Shown: positions 24,274 to 36,300 of the stretch, in pieces
Layout: each line of letters begins with the position of its first letter
Position numbering within the stretch: the first letter of the stretch is position 1
DNA from: Dipteris shenzhenensis
Taxonomy: Eukaryota > Polypodiophyta > Polypodiopsida > Gleicheniales
Length of the DNA: 64,000 bases
Reading direction: 5' to 3' (one strand)
NCBI GenBank assembly: GCA_047967505.1
Contig: CM106540.1
Position numbers and translations under genes: made by a program
Notes under the pieces: model-generated
What the model saw: only the letters and a program-made list of their open reading frames with translations
Database searches by the model: none
What the model was told of the DNA's origin: nothing

Positions 24274-25626
24274 TCATACATTTGCTTCAAAGGCAATTAC
24301 AAATCCTGAGCTGTTAATAGTAAAGCTTCCACTTGGCTTGCAAGACTTGAGTTTGGCTTGAGCTATCATACGATCCTCCTCATACAACTGAAGGAAAGGA
24401 ACACCTAAAGAAAGCACGATGTCAACATAAGGGCCTCTAATGTGAACAGAGATCGCCTCACCCCCACATTGCACGATGTCCTCAGTCAAGCAAGGAACTT
24501 GTGCGATGGGTTGAGGATTCTTGCAGCTATAGCAGTAAGGGTGAAGAGGATCACCGGTTGACATGAGATCCTCCATAAGTTTTGCAAATGTGCTCCAACA
24601 AATCCACGTCAATGTTGGTGAAGTGCAAAAAAACAAGTACCTGCAATGCATTTGAACATTACAATGAGTGTAGAATCCAATTGCAGAGGAAAAGAAGCCA
24701 AGTTAAGATATATACCTTTGTTCCATAACCCAATCAAGTGACTTGGATAATGAAATCTGCTTTCAACTGCTCCTTCGTATCGTTATCCATGCTACCTCTG
24801 CTAAAATGGTGAAATTGAAAACACAAATTGTATTCTTCACTTTTAGGAATGACACATTTTTCAAGATGTACATAACCACACCTTCTTCATTGAATTCTTG
24901 CACAAGTTATGTGAGAGTGTACTTCCTTTCTTTGACAAAGGAAAGCTACAACACCGAAATAGTAATGTCAATTTGTAATTTAAGGGTAGAGACTCAATAA
25001 AAATATGATGCAAGTAGTTGTGCTAGTTTATCATTGCTCTATCCTCTCGTTGCATGGTCCATCAGCAACTATGATTTGATCAGTCATTCATCGCTTGCAA
25101 CTTTAATAATCACAAATGCAATTGTTCCCATAACATTAGGCACATTTTGTTTGCCAAAGTTAACCATCTCTGCTACCCAAGGGACGTAGGTGCAAATAGG
25201 GTAATCGAGTAGCAAGCAAAGGTTTCCTTCAAAAGGTTCCCCTCGGATGATGCATGTGGTTGCATCAACAAGGAGAGAAAATTTGGAAGTACCACCTTCA
25301 AATGCTCCCCTTGGCACCATAATTGCTGCCTCAATTCTATAGCACTCTCCAATTTGTAAGAAACTCACAAATTGGTGGATGTAAGTGGAAGGAACTAGCA
25401 AAGTGACTGTGTGAGAATAAAACTTATTCGTAAAATCACCTTTCAAGAAAATTGGATATTTGGGGTTTATGACCTTGTATGTTCCATACTTGCAAAGCAA
25501 TTTCTTGTCAAAAACTAATCTATGAGGAACAAAATCTGATAGCTGAGTTATGCTCAACAAAACCAAAGAATTGCCCCCTCCTACAAAATGTTCTTTTGAT
25601 GGAGCTATTTCTTTGGTTGTGGACAA
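24274..25626 (-). pseudogene. Unrecognised spliced coding sequence, possibly OB-fold
   Basis: Three minus-strand blocks look like exons of one gene. 25626-25084 is a 180-codon frame, and about 24850-24715 ends in a CAAAG/GTATAT donor. The last block, about 24641-24274, follows a TGCATTGCAG acceptor and ends in a stop after FEANV. Joining the last two keeps the frame, but one in-frame stop lies inside the middle block. The first block has alternating beta-type segments and GECYRIEAAIMVP, vaguely like RPA OB-folds; the last has a CysXXCys pair (CYSCKN). Some plant Helitrons carry RPA-like genes and a Helitron lies directly downstream, so capture or co-mobilisation is possible. I do not recognise the family and assign no function. 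Confidence 0.45.
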
Positions 25627-26080
25627 AAAATTATGGGGTGATGGTTGAGAACTCTTAACATCATGTAGGCCATTGTATGAATTAACTTCATCATTTATTT
25701 CCTTAGAAGCAACTTGCTTTCTTGTCGCTGTAAAGCCGGATACACCAAAGTAAGGTCGTGCGACTGTAATGGCCTAAATAAAGTGCATCAACATTAGTTA
25801 GGTTTTTTTAATTTTTCAAAGTGATTTAAGGAGCTTGATATTCATTATACAACATTGCATGTGAAATTAAAGCCAATATGAGTTAATATAATGGAAAAAA
25901 ACACAAAATAAAGTTAGTGTATTTTATTGAGATTAATGTACTCGTACAATTTGTAAAGTGCACACACAATAGACCTTATTTAAAATGTCAAATTTGGATC
26001 TTATTGATACTTCACAATATCCCACAAAGCAAAACATTGCAATTACAAGGATTGGCACAATTGATATTTATAACGTTGGC

Positions 26081-26583
26081 TTAGTCTGAGTCAAGATTAA
26101 TAATATCAACAACATCTCCTTTAGGTAAGCATGATTTTGGAGGCTCATGTGGCACATGGGTGGATTTCTTTGTGCATTGAATATGAGAGGTCATTGTAGA
26201 TTTAAAGTTAACATACTCCGGGTAATCGTGTATAAGCTTCCTTGCTAGTTGAAGATTGCCACTTATGCTCCCAAGTATAATTTGCAAGTCACTGAATCAC
26301 CTTGAGCATAGGCTTCCTTGGCCACCTCCTGGAACGAGTTCTTCAATGTGCGGCGAGGCATATTTTTGATCGGAGAGTTTTTAAGCAAGTTTTCTTTTGG
26401 GGGTCTACTTGGAGAAGCAACTACAAAGGCAGTTGGTTTCGGACTAGTTGGAGAGTTGTTGTTTCGCATGTAAGAACACACAGAAATTGTAGCTACAGCA
26501 ACAAAAAATGAGACAAAGTCATGCATGCAATACAAACATGCAAAATAAAGATGGTGAATACCAAAGTCATGCATGCAATACAA
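26081..26583 (-). pseudogene. Unrecognised coding remnant with acidic SIM-like tail
   Basis: Two overlapping minus-strand frames join by a shift near 26280. The first is Pro/Ser/Lys-rich (SPTSPKPTAFVVASPSRPPK). The second has a helical GNLQLARKLIHDYPEYVNF segment and stops after VVDIINLDSD. That ending resembles a SUMO-interacting motif (hydrophobic core followed by acidic residues). It lies about 450 bp upstream of the unrecognised spliced gene on the same strand and may be part of it. No known family is recognised. Confidence 0.3.
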
Positions 26584-28557
26584 ACATGCAAAATAAATGA
26601 CACACTAATTAAGTGTGTTTAATTTGAGGCAACGAGATTAAATACAAACAAACTTAGTCTATGGAAACTCAACATTGTGGGAGATGTTTCAAACGCCACA
26701 CAATGTAATTACTTCACTATTTTCGATATTTTAAAAAAAATTACTCGCCTTACAAAGAGTCTGCAGGTACAGAGAAAGCCGTATGCTTGATACACACGTA
26801 TGGTGCCCAACTCTATAGTTTAGCTGTCGTGCGAGTTGGTAGAGTTGGTTAATTGAAGATTTTCTCAAGAATGGAACAAAGCAGACCAAGTAGTCAATAG
26901 CGGGTATCATGCAAAAAAGCCAACGTCAAGAGCGGACGCATAACATATGTTGTGTCGGTGAGCCCTTCTTCGAAATTCTAAGGGGGGGAGCAAGTGGTAA
27001 AGGGTGGCGAAGGGTTTGCAAAAGGCCATAGGGAGGCACTTTTTATGTAGACTTGTGTGCATGCACAAATCAATCTACAAGGAAAAGAAGCGAATTACGA
27101 AGCAATCAGAGCAAGAAATTGAGGTTTGGAGGAGGGAGTGGTCAAGGAACAAATGCGATGTGTGCAATACCAATGTAACAAGTGCCATTGTTCAATTGTA
27201 AATCAGAAAGAAGATGAGGAGGAGGAAATCATTCGATCTTAAAGCGTTCAGAGGCTAAGCTATGTAGGAGGAATAAGTGAACAGACGCTAAGCATGCAGA
27301 GGCTAAGCACGAGTTTGTAGGGCCTAAATAGATATGGCACAGGCGGAATCGAACTACAAGAATGATGCAGAAGTAAATGTCTGGCGGGCCTCAACAGATA
27401 TGGCACAGGCGGACCCGAACTATAGGAATGATGTAGAAGTGAATAGAACAAAGAACAACAAAACCAATACAAGCAGAGCAAGAATCGTTTTTGCAAGACG
27501 AAATGTCAAAATAAACGGACGCAACAGGAATAGACGAAAAGGATTGTGATGCTATCAACAAAATGTAGGAGCAAGATGGAAAATGAAGTGTCAACACAGA
27601 CAAATGTAAACGAAGCGTCAACACAGGCGAATGAAACGAGAACAAATGAAAAAATTGCACGAGCAAGAAACGTAACAAATGTGAAGACAAACGTACCAGC
27701 ATGTGCTTTAGCATTTGTGTCCTCCACCCCTTTCGCAGATGATGGTGTCACAGGAGAAGGGATTGCATCTGGACATACTTTGACGAGACCTACCACCAAC
27801 AAATCCGTCACGTAACGTACAACAATAGATTCTCAAGCAAGAAAAGAAAGACGATTAAGCCAAACGAGAAGATATGAGCGGACCTTTTACAGACGTCCCT
27901 CTATCTGTTTCTGTCAAATCGACAGAGGCTTCCATAGCAATAGTGTTTGGATACACGAAAACAGAAGTGGAAGTGCATAGTTCGATTAGAGGATACGTAT
28001 TTATAGGTTGAACATGCCATGAAAACTCACACAACCACTATTTTTGCAGAGATCTCCAAGATTCGCAGAGTAATGGGTGATTCAATATTAGTGGAAGAAA
28101 ACAAAACACGCCAAGCTGTGTTCACTAAAGATAACTTCATTCTCTACAATTCTGTTGTGCAAAAGTGGCATAATCCTTCCACCCATGTGCTCTCGTCCAC
28201 AAGAAAGTACTTAGCACAAGTGTGTCTGCCATCAACTTCCTTGAAAAGATATTCTAGCAGTAAACACTTCACTGCATTGTATATTGAGTATCAATACCAT
28301 GAATAGCTTTGGATATTGCCCATGATTGTGCCGCCCAGGAATACCAAAGAGGCATCCAACTCACCCTAATCAAATGCATGCATTTAAAATACCAGAAAAG
28401 GTCCCCCACATGGACCAATACCAAAAAAGTATTTTTTAATAACCACGATTATCCAAATAACAACCTAAAATTCCAAATTTCTACTTTCCAAGTTGTAGAA
28501 GAATGCTTAGGATTACCCCCGGGCATGCCAAAAATGAGAATTCCCATTAATTAGATT
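26584..28557. other. Spacer with one small tandem repeat
   Basis: No supported gene. Plus-strand frames at 27546-27815 and 28019-28554 have no recognised domain and no codon evidence. Confidence 0.4.
27323..27454. repeat. Imperfect tandem duplication, 2 x 66 bp
   Basis: CCTAAATAGATATGGCACAG at 27323 recurs as CCTCAACAGATATGGCACAG at 27389. Both continue through GGCGGA...CGAACTA...GAATGATG.AGAAGT.AAT. Confidence 0.85.
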
Positions 28558-28857
28558 TTTTTCTCGGGTGAAAAGGTATCTCATATTACAAACAGAAAAG
28601 AAAGTAAAAAGTCTATCCCTATTTGAGGAAACAAAGACAGGTTACATCCATATTTTAGCTAAAGTCATGTAAGTCTCATTCTTTCTTCAGAGAAAGGTTA
28701 TAATTCTCTTGGTGTCCTCGACAATCAGACGTCCTAAAGATCTTCCATGATGAGGATGCTGGAGCACAATGTCATTCCTGAGCTACCAGAGATGGGTGAT
28801 TACTATTCCTCTTATGATCTACCATACATAAAAAATGGAGTCATTTAGTTTGCCCCA

Positions 28858-29597
28858 GTCACCCAATAAGGCAACTTTCCATCTGACTGCGACTTGTATC
28901 TCCAGCTTTTCCAAGCTCTCTGCTACCTCCTTCCATATTTCCCTTGCAAATCAGTAGTCCCATACCATGTGCATGTGTGTCTGCCTACATGTGTTACAAA
29001 AGGGGCATAGAGGGGTTACCCGCGGATTCCATTTCGGGACTCACTCTCTCACGAGGAGCTTATCAACTAAAACTCTCCACAGCAAGAAATTTATCTTTAA
29101 AGAAGGGGTCAAGTTCCAAACCCTTCTAAGTCTCATTGCCCAAGTGGAGTGATGGTCTAGCAGTGCGTGGAATATCTAGTGCTTTCTAGTTGTATCTACT
29201 ACAAAATTAGTAGCGTCCCCCTCATGGGTCACCCAATAAGGCAACTTTCCATCTGACTGCGACCTGTATCTCCAGCTTTTCCAAACTCTCTGCTACCTCC
29301 TTCCATATTTTGCTTGCAAAACAGTAGTCCCATAGCACGTGCATGTGTGTCTCCCTGCATGTGTTCCAAAAGGGGCATAGAGGGGTTACCTGTGGATTCC
29401 ATTTCAAGACTCTATCTCTCACCAGGAGCCTACCAACTAAAACCCTTGACAGCAAGAAATTTATCTTTAAAGAAGGGGTCGAGTTCCAAACCCTTCTAAG
29501 TCTCATTGCCCAAGTGGAGTGATGGTCTAGTAGTGCTTGGAATATCTAGTGCTTTCTAGCTGTATCTACTGTAAAATTAGTAGTGTCTCGCTCAAAA
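28858..29597. repeat. Direct tandem duplication, 2 x 370 bp, inside the LINE
   Basis: GTCACCCAATAAGGCAACTT starts at 28858 and again at 29228; the copies stay aligned at exactly 370 bp with only scattered substitutions. The unit covers the zf-RVT coding region, so the LINE carries this domain twice. The high identity means the duplication is younger than most decay of the element. Confidence 0.95.
29222..29506 (-). pseudogene. LINE zf-RVT domain, upstream copy
   Basis: A 94-codon frame in the family pattern of the plant LINE C-terminal zinc-binding region (zf-RVT). It has GRLLVRDRVLKWNP, then PLCPFWNTCRETHMHVLWDY with the Cys and His ligands, then FASKIWKEV. It lies within the second copy of a 370-bp direct duplication; the first copy, at 28858-29227, carries the same domain with more damage. 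Confidence 0.82.
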
Positions 29598-30231
29598 TCT
29601 TTCAGGCTTAGTTTATAGAAAGCTTTGTCATTCTTCCAACAGAATCCTCTAAACCCAAAATCATCTTGAAGTGTGCAACTGGTAGGCCATTCTTCTCTTA
29701 TCCTTTCAAAGAGCATTTCCAATAGTCTCTCTTTAGTTGCATTGAGGTTAAACCTCTAGACTATCGTTTCCACTTCTTGCCATCTATTCCCCCCCGAGTC
29801 CCAAATCTGTCTGAAATTGTTGGGGCCTTTTCTGAAAAGTTTCTTCACCAAAAGGGGTTGAGAGTTTACAAGAGCTGTACCATTATCATATGGCCATTTT
29901 GTCAACCATAAAGATCTCCAAGCGAAGCATCACCACTAAGAGACCGTAGTCCACCCCAGTAGTAGCCTTGTGCCTTAGCTTTCTAGATATGAACAAGTCG
30001 TGATAGCAGCTCTGATTGCGGTATCTTGATATTAGCTTTAGACAGGAGAACATCCTGCCAAGGGAAATTGACACCTCGAGGAGTGTTGAGGCATATAAGA
30101 TATCTTGCCATTATGGCCCACAGTTGGGAGGACACCACCTGAAGCAACCACTTGGTACACAACCTCTTGTTCTTCTCTTTCATGGGAGTTAGGCCAAGTA
30201 CACCATCCTTCTTAGTGGTCAAGAGTAGCTC

Positions 30232-31040
30232 CTAGTTAATGGAGTGCCATCTGCTCTCCCAAACAAAGTCCATGATTGCCTTATCCACTTTTTTAAGGTT
30301 TGTCTTTGCGAAAACCAACAAAGATCCCATTACATGCTTTGCTATTATGATCCTTCCTAGTAGTGAGATTCTTCTTCCACTCCATTTGGTCAGTTTGCCT
30401 CTGATTCTCTGGAGAGCCCACTCAAACTTCTGCTTGCATGTGACCCCTACTCCAAGTGGGCAGCCTGAATATCTCATTAGTCTCCCCTTTGGGATCTAGT
30501 TGAAGCAAAAATTATGAGTCCATTCATGCATATCTCCTACCCCAAGCCACAACACAATAGTCTCCTCATGGTTTATTCTAGAATTAAAAAGTGCAGCAAA
30601 TTCATTAAAAATCTCCAAAAAGCCACGTATGTTATCTTCAATACCATTCAGAAAGCTTGTATTATCATCAATGAAAAATTGAGAGCAAAAGTCTAAGCCA
30701 TCCAGGAGCCTCATCCCTCTAATACTCCCACTGTTCAGGTGTTGATCAATTTGAACCAGTAGGGGCTCTGTGACCATAGCAAAAAGTAGTAGGGCCAATG
30801 GGCAACCTTGCCTTATCAACCGCTGAAGAACGAATTTCTCATAATGGTATCCATGCATTGGAAAACATCATCCTTACTAACTTGCAGAACCTATTCCCAA
30901 ATCCAAGTGCCTGCATAGTGCATATCACAAAATCCCAGTTGACCCTATCATAGGACTTTTCTAAATCAAGGTTGAGCATAACAGTCCTTTCATTGTGTAA
31001 TCCACTACCACTAAAGCATTTAGAACAACCTCATGTATGT
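30232..31040 (-). pseudogene. LINE reverse transcriptase fragment
   Basis: Near 31000-30880 the minus strand encodes the opening DLEKSYDRVNWDFV. The 30858-30496 frame then gives IRQGCPLALLLFA, the RT box that precedes the active site. Next is FFIDDN, where the catalytic YADD/FADD is altered to IDD. The 30477-30232 frame gives GCPLGVG and LTKWSGRRISLLGR, typical of the segment after the palm. At least two frame breaks separate these pieces, so the enzyme is not functional. Confidence 0.88.
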
Positions 31041-31111
31041 TCCTACCACAGCCACAAAGCCAAACTGCTTAGAATGGACCAGTCTTGCAAGAATAAACTT
31101 TATTCTATTTA

Positions 31112-31330
31112 TCATTGATTATGGTTGCTTTGGTGCATTGGCTTCTTGAGCTCATAGTACATTATGTGGTCTTTCCAAAAGGATGATGGCATAGATAAGT
31201 TTGCTACCTTGTTTAAAAAGATCCATGCATCCTTTATTGGACTTGCTTGGCACAAGTTTTCACAAAGGAGCACATTGACACCTCCAAATGGCTCCAAGTG
31301 GTTGTACTTGATCTCTCACATTTGCATGTC
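31112..31330 (-). pseudogene. Second Helitron protein fragment
   Basis: The minus strand carries LCQASPIKDAWIF and SFWKDHIMYYEL, aligning with LCQASLTNDSWLF and SFWRDNVLMYEL in the Helitron at 23.0-22.9 kb. The underlying DNA also aligns (for example CTTGCTTGGCACAA against CTAGCTTGGCATAA). It is therefore a diverged copy of the same Helitron region, lying directly next to the truncated end of the LINE and in the same orientation. Confidence 0.68.
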
Positions 31331-31558
31331 TATTGCAATAAACATCTTTTGGTGAATGAGTGAATGGTGTTGACAAAATGATTTCACATGCATATATAGC
31401 CCATTTTTTCTTTATTTATTATTCATTAAGGTTGTTAAGAAAATACTAGAATAAGATTCTATCACACATAGTATGACATACAAAAGCATTAAAAAGACAA
31501 AATGAAACCAATAATAATGAAGCAATGATATAATATTATAAAAGTGGCATGAACATGC

Positions 31559-34467
31559 CTAAAAATCATATTCAATGAACAACTCCTCTCTCGGAGCTAC
31601 ATTTACAATGTATCCAATGTCATTCGAGGTTGCACCTATATAATGCTTCCATGGTGGCAAGCATGGTACATATTCCCAATGTGCATTTGTCTTTTCTACA
31701 CAAATTTTGGAGCTATTGATATAACTAGCCACATTAGAATTCTCAACATCTTCTATAATCATTACGCTATCTCCCTTTGGTTGTACTTAATGATCCTCAC
31801 AAAACGAGTACTACTTTAGCCTTGGATTGCGTTGAATGAAATCCTTCCATGCATAGAAGTCATATCGTGTTCCAGAGTATGGAAACAAATCCACACCTTG
31901 TTGCACCTCTAAATGGATAAAAAATCCTTTTCTTGCACCTGGGATTGTAGTCTTGTATTGAGTATATAAATGTATTTTGTATTCAAATTGCAATCCAATA
32001 GGTATTGGAAGATTCTCTCGCCAGATTTGTCACTTGCTTGGATCCAAATATGTTGAACACATCCTTGGCATTAAACTAGACTCTTGTTTTGTTGACTTGT
32101 TTGGGCAATTATTTTCCTGATTTCTTTGAGCATGAACTTTGAATGGCATAAAAAATATGAACATATTAGTAAACAAACAATTCAAAAAATCAAGTATGAA
32201 TATTGTGTTATTTTCATTGACACAAAAATAAAAAAATTGAAGCCAAAACATAGAGTAATAGGAAAATTTGTAAAGTTGTGCAACTTACAGAGAAACCAGA
32301 CAAGTAATTCAGTTTGACAAATGGGATCATTTCTTACTTGCTCTCTTATGGCCATGTTGTCTTTCCCAATCTTCCAAAGATTGAAGGTATATGTACCTGA
32401 GAATCCAAGCTATTGAGCCTTAACATTGCCTCCACATCACTCATTGAATCCACCTTGCACATTGATCGTAGTATTCTTGTTGTTCTGCAGATAATTTCCT
32501 TGGTGGTGTTGGTTTTCTCATTATCTCCTTCTTGTTTTTGTATATCATGCTTTGAAAAAATTAATGGTTTCTTCTTCTTGTTTGAGGAAGAGTAACTTTA
32601 TTCCCAAAATGTTTCTAGAGTAGCAATAGCATTCAATAAATTTTGGAAATGCTTGATAACATTCTCAAAGTATACATTCAAGGGATGACCGAGTGTCACT
32701 AGGAGTTGACCAAAAGGATGTGCTGAGTCATTGATCAGACATCCAAAACATGTCTCAATTCAGGGACATAAGGCAATACTTTTTCCATGAGCTCAATGTT
32801 ATCTTTACTCTAACTGGTAAATGGTTATGGGAACAAACAAGTTCCAAGAGGATTTACACAACCCTTATATGTGCTATCATCGATCAAGATAGTATTCGAG
32901 TGATATCTGCTTTCATCTCCTTTGTGATGTATTCCATGTCTATCAAATCTTTACCTTCTTTGACTTCCTGAAATCAACATTATGGTTCATGATCGTATCT
33001 TGGAGTTCTCAAATATTGTCTTCAGATAGCCTCTCCAAGCAGCGAAACAAAGTTTCACAAATGGGATCCGTGTGTGGTGCTTCTTGTACCCTCCCAAAAT
33101 CCTCTCCCTCTTTGATTGGATCCTTTGCCTTTTTGTCTTCTTTTAGTGGCTCAATATTTCACAATGTGTTGGGGAGTTGGCTAGCTATGTACATTTTTCC
33201 CATTTTTATCCACTTTTCAAAGATTTCTATGGAATATGTCATCATATGGATGTCATGTTTGAATGTGCCCTTGTCAAGGGTCAACTTCATCATTTCAATG
33301 AATTTCTATCATCATTTCATGAAAAATTCATTTAGATGTAGTCATATTCAAGATCAAAGAAAAACATTAAAATATATATATGAAGGCAAATTATGAATAC
33401 ATACATCCCATGGATCACTATGATGCGTCCCTTTGTTGGCCTTGGTGGATTTCCAAAAGCTTCCCACTATTGTCTAGCATGTGCCAGCTGATCCAAGTAC
33501 GTGGGATATTTTCTCATGGTTTTAGCGTGCACAATGTTTGTTGTCTTTGAGCATGCAACTAGATAATTAGGAGGACAATTCATGATGATTATTGCTCTTT
33601 GCTACATATTAACATTAGTTGAAAAAATAAGAACTTGATGGACAAAGGTGAATATCAAAAATTCCAATAAAGATATACTATATAAAAACATGAAAAGCAA
33701 GATTGTTACAGTACCTGTATAAGGATTTTACAAGTTCAGGGACTGTAAAAAATTCTTGAGGTCTTTTCACAGCCTCAATGGAGTGTTGCCCAAAAATGAC
33801 AATGTATTACAGCCTCAATGGAGTGTTGCCCATAAATGACAATGTATTCCACATGAGGGATGTCCTCTTTTCTCAAGGTCTGTTCTTTCTATCATAGGGC
33901 ATCAAGTCTATGGTTGTATCCACGGGATGTGGTGCTTTGCAAAAGTCCATCACCAACCTTAACACCACTGCTTCATTACTTGGCTTGTACACAAAGTCGA
34001 CTCCTACCTCAAAACACTCTTTAACATCAATATCGAAGCTAGTCTCATATCCAAATGGGTAGTAAGCTTTTCATCGCATTAACGTTTGTGCACCTGCCAT
34101 GAATTGCACCTCATTTTTTTCACAAGCCCTTGGTATCTGGTCCCATCCTCAAGAGGCTCTACCAATGGTGGACGAACAAGTAAAAGTTCACTCTCACTTT
34201 CTTTCTTCTCTCTATCTGTTTTACTCCTCTTTTGTCTATGAGATTTTTTATCTTTTTGTGATCTTTTTTTCCCTTTTTTATTCCCTATGTTTGATTACAC
34301 AGTTTTGAACTGTGCTACTGTATCTGCCATGTGAAGTAGGTTCCACAATCACCCAATGTGTTTCCATGCTGTATATCCCAACCAAGGTTTTTCATCGAAC
34401 ATGGATTATTAATAAACCTAGTTACCATCCTTGTAACCTCAAATTTATCTAGTGTTGCTCTCGCCAT
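31559..34467 (-). pseudogene. Decayed multi-exon gene with C-terminal SET-like domain and GQHS motif
   Basis: Short minus-strand frames line up as exons. The first starts at ATG 34467 (MARATLDKFEVTRM). The next contains LVEPLEDGTRYQGL (about 34165). The third, from about 34055, contains DVKECFEVGVDFVYKPS, then after a shift VIYGQHSIEAV (near 33825), and ends at a possible AG/GTAC donor (about 33715). The fourth is NCPPNYLVACSKTTN (about 33590), ending near a GTATGT donor at 33405. The fifth contains TFKHDIHMMTYSIEIFEKW (about 33255). The last, about 32015-31559, has TTIPGARKGFF, GVDLFPYSGTRYD, NSNVASYINSS and a terminal ELFIEYDF, the IPGxGxG, YxG, NxxxxINxS and ELxxDY layout of SET methyltransferases. 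In-frame stops (for example near 31808 and 31781) and frameshifts show decay. GQHSxxA weakly recalls the ParB box. I know no family with this arrangement. Confidence 0.55.
33769..33848. repeat. 40-bp tandem duplication inside the SET-like pseudogene
   Basis: ACAGCCTCAATGGAGTGTTG is repeated with 40-bp spacing (AGCCTCAATG at 33771 and 33811). The duplication doubles the GQHS-coding segment. As 40 is not a multiple of three, it shifts the frame and is one of the disabling changes. Confidence 0.9.
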
Positions 34468-36300
34468 TACCTATTCGCCTCTCTTTGTCTTTATTTGAGT
34501 AGCAATACATGGGTTTGCTTTACTATCCACACCCTCTTGCATATCAAGTACCTTGCCAAGAGTGTGCCATCCCTCTCCTATCCCTCCTTTAATAAACTTT
34601 CTTGGAATGTTTCTGGCAAACTCATAGTAGTGAAGATGACTCCCTCTACTAAGGACTACATTGAAACAATCAGTAGACTTAAGTCCTTAGCTACTGGCAA
34701 TGAGAAAACAAGAACAATTGCTTCTAGCAACTTTGGCAGCCTTTAGAAACCTTCCAACAATACCCAATCTATGAATCTGCTCCAATATCTCCAAAAGAAT
34801 CAACCAAACTACTTGGAGCATAAACACCACCAACTATTTAATGTAGTTTCAATAGTCATACCAACAAACTCTCTCACTGGTTATGCACTAGAAATGGAAA
34901 GAAAAGAGTAGATGGAGGAAGAGCCACCATGGCTCTAATAACATGTAAAGAAATAGGATCAAGTACTCAAGAAAGAGGGAATTCTCAAAGCATGGAGGAA
35001 GCTCACACAAGAAGAAGAGGCTCTAGAACAAAAAATGTGGGAGAGCATATGATCCAAATACAATGAAGGATTTCATTCCACACCACACTTTCCAATTATG
35101 AGTGTACACACTCATAGAGTCTTTCCATTATGTTACATAAGATGTTGTGAAAAAGGGTTTAAAATTCATCCCTCGCCTCCTGAATAGAGGAAAGTTCTCA
35201 TTAGTCACTCTCCTCTTTACCGCTCCCCTTGCCTTTTCTATTCTTCCTCTCCTCCTTTTCCAGTAGACTTATGAATTCTTTTCAAGACATATAGTTTCCA
35301 CTCTCAAGGTCTTATCATTAGGCTAATGAAGATGTTGTGAAAGAAAGTAGAGTATAGATATGATAAAAGGGCAAGGGGCCCTTCCCCTCATAAATAGAGG
35401 GACTTCCTCACTAATCATAAATGTCTTTATTCATCCCCCCTTTATTTTGTCACTATTTCATAAATTTTTGAATTCTTTCCAATTTGGGAGACTTATGTAC
35501 ACTAGTAGGGGAACTACACATTGGTGTTGCAGCACAACAAGATTGTATTAGGTGGCAAGTGCACGTCTTGGCAAGTGGTGAACAATGCATGATATGATAT
35601 AAAAGTCCTACATTCTAATTTATTATGGCAAATGAGAGTATATACTACTACCTTGTTATCCTAGTGGTCTAGGTTATTTTGTGTGATGGAAGTGGTCTTG
35701 GCTTTAATCCATGAAGGTGCTCGGGGTGATCTTTGGTGAGCATTATGCAGCCACGTGAGAAGCCCACAGCACCACCTTTTGTGCTCTGGTCCATGTGCAT
35801 AGCTAAATCGTCACACATGTTCATTCACCTCTCCTCTTGCAATTCCTTTGTTTTTTTAAAACCTCATTTTTGAGAGCTTTTTGAAGATGACAAGTGTAGA
35901 GAGAGAACAACTTTATTATAGATAGTATAGATAAGAGTATTGTGCCCCTACTTACCCAAAAAGAAGTTAGATGAGAATTAGATCAGTTCGCAAATTCAAA
36001 GGTTACAATGTCCCTCAAAGGAGGTTTTTGCTCTTCTTGAGAAGGGCAAGAGATAAATAAACCAAAAAGAATTGCCACATTGGGAAATTTTATAATAGTG
36101 CCCTTGAAAAATGATCAAAAATATCTAAGTAGAAGGTTGACTTTGAAATTACCATCAAAATGAAATTCTAGGTTACCCTTTAAATTTTGAGGATTCTTAG
36201 ATCTTAAGGGTGCATTTATTTGAAAACATCTTAACTAGAAGGATAGCTTTTAAGTTACCATTCAAAGTGAAATTCTAGGCTATCCTTGAAAGTTGAGACT
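34468..36300. other. Spacer, no supported gene
   Basis: I see no gene. Paragraph-like repeats of CATTAG...GAAGATGTTGTGAAA occur near 35120-35345 (two related stretches about 200 bp apart), and AAATTCTAGG(T/C)TA(T/C)CCTT recurs near 36160 and 36270. Confidence 0.4.

Larger units (their letters stand above)
28558..31090 (-). mobile_element. 5'-truncated LINE (L1-type non-LTR retrotransposon)
   Basis: On the minus strand the element begins inside the reverse transcriptase (about 31040) and runs through the RT thumb to the zinc-binding zf-RVT region. It ends near 28558 in a short A-tail, seen as a T-run on the plus strand (28555-28561). ORF1 and the endonuclease are missing, as expected for 5' truncation. 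Many stops and shifts make it dead. I could not find a convincing target-site duplication. Confidence 0.82.

Noticed and set aside
26760-26860. tRNA-like segment (GAGTTGGTAGAGTTGG)
   Set aside because: No acceptor stem pairing or box B; only a fragmentary resemblance to a tRNA D arm.
27546-27815. 89-codon plus-strand gene
   Set aside because: Asn/Thr-rich, opposite-strand frames equally open, no family recognised.
28858-29597. CRISPR-like or satellite array
   Set aside because: Only two 370-bp copies, both coding for a LINE domain; there are no spacers and this is a plant sequence.
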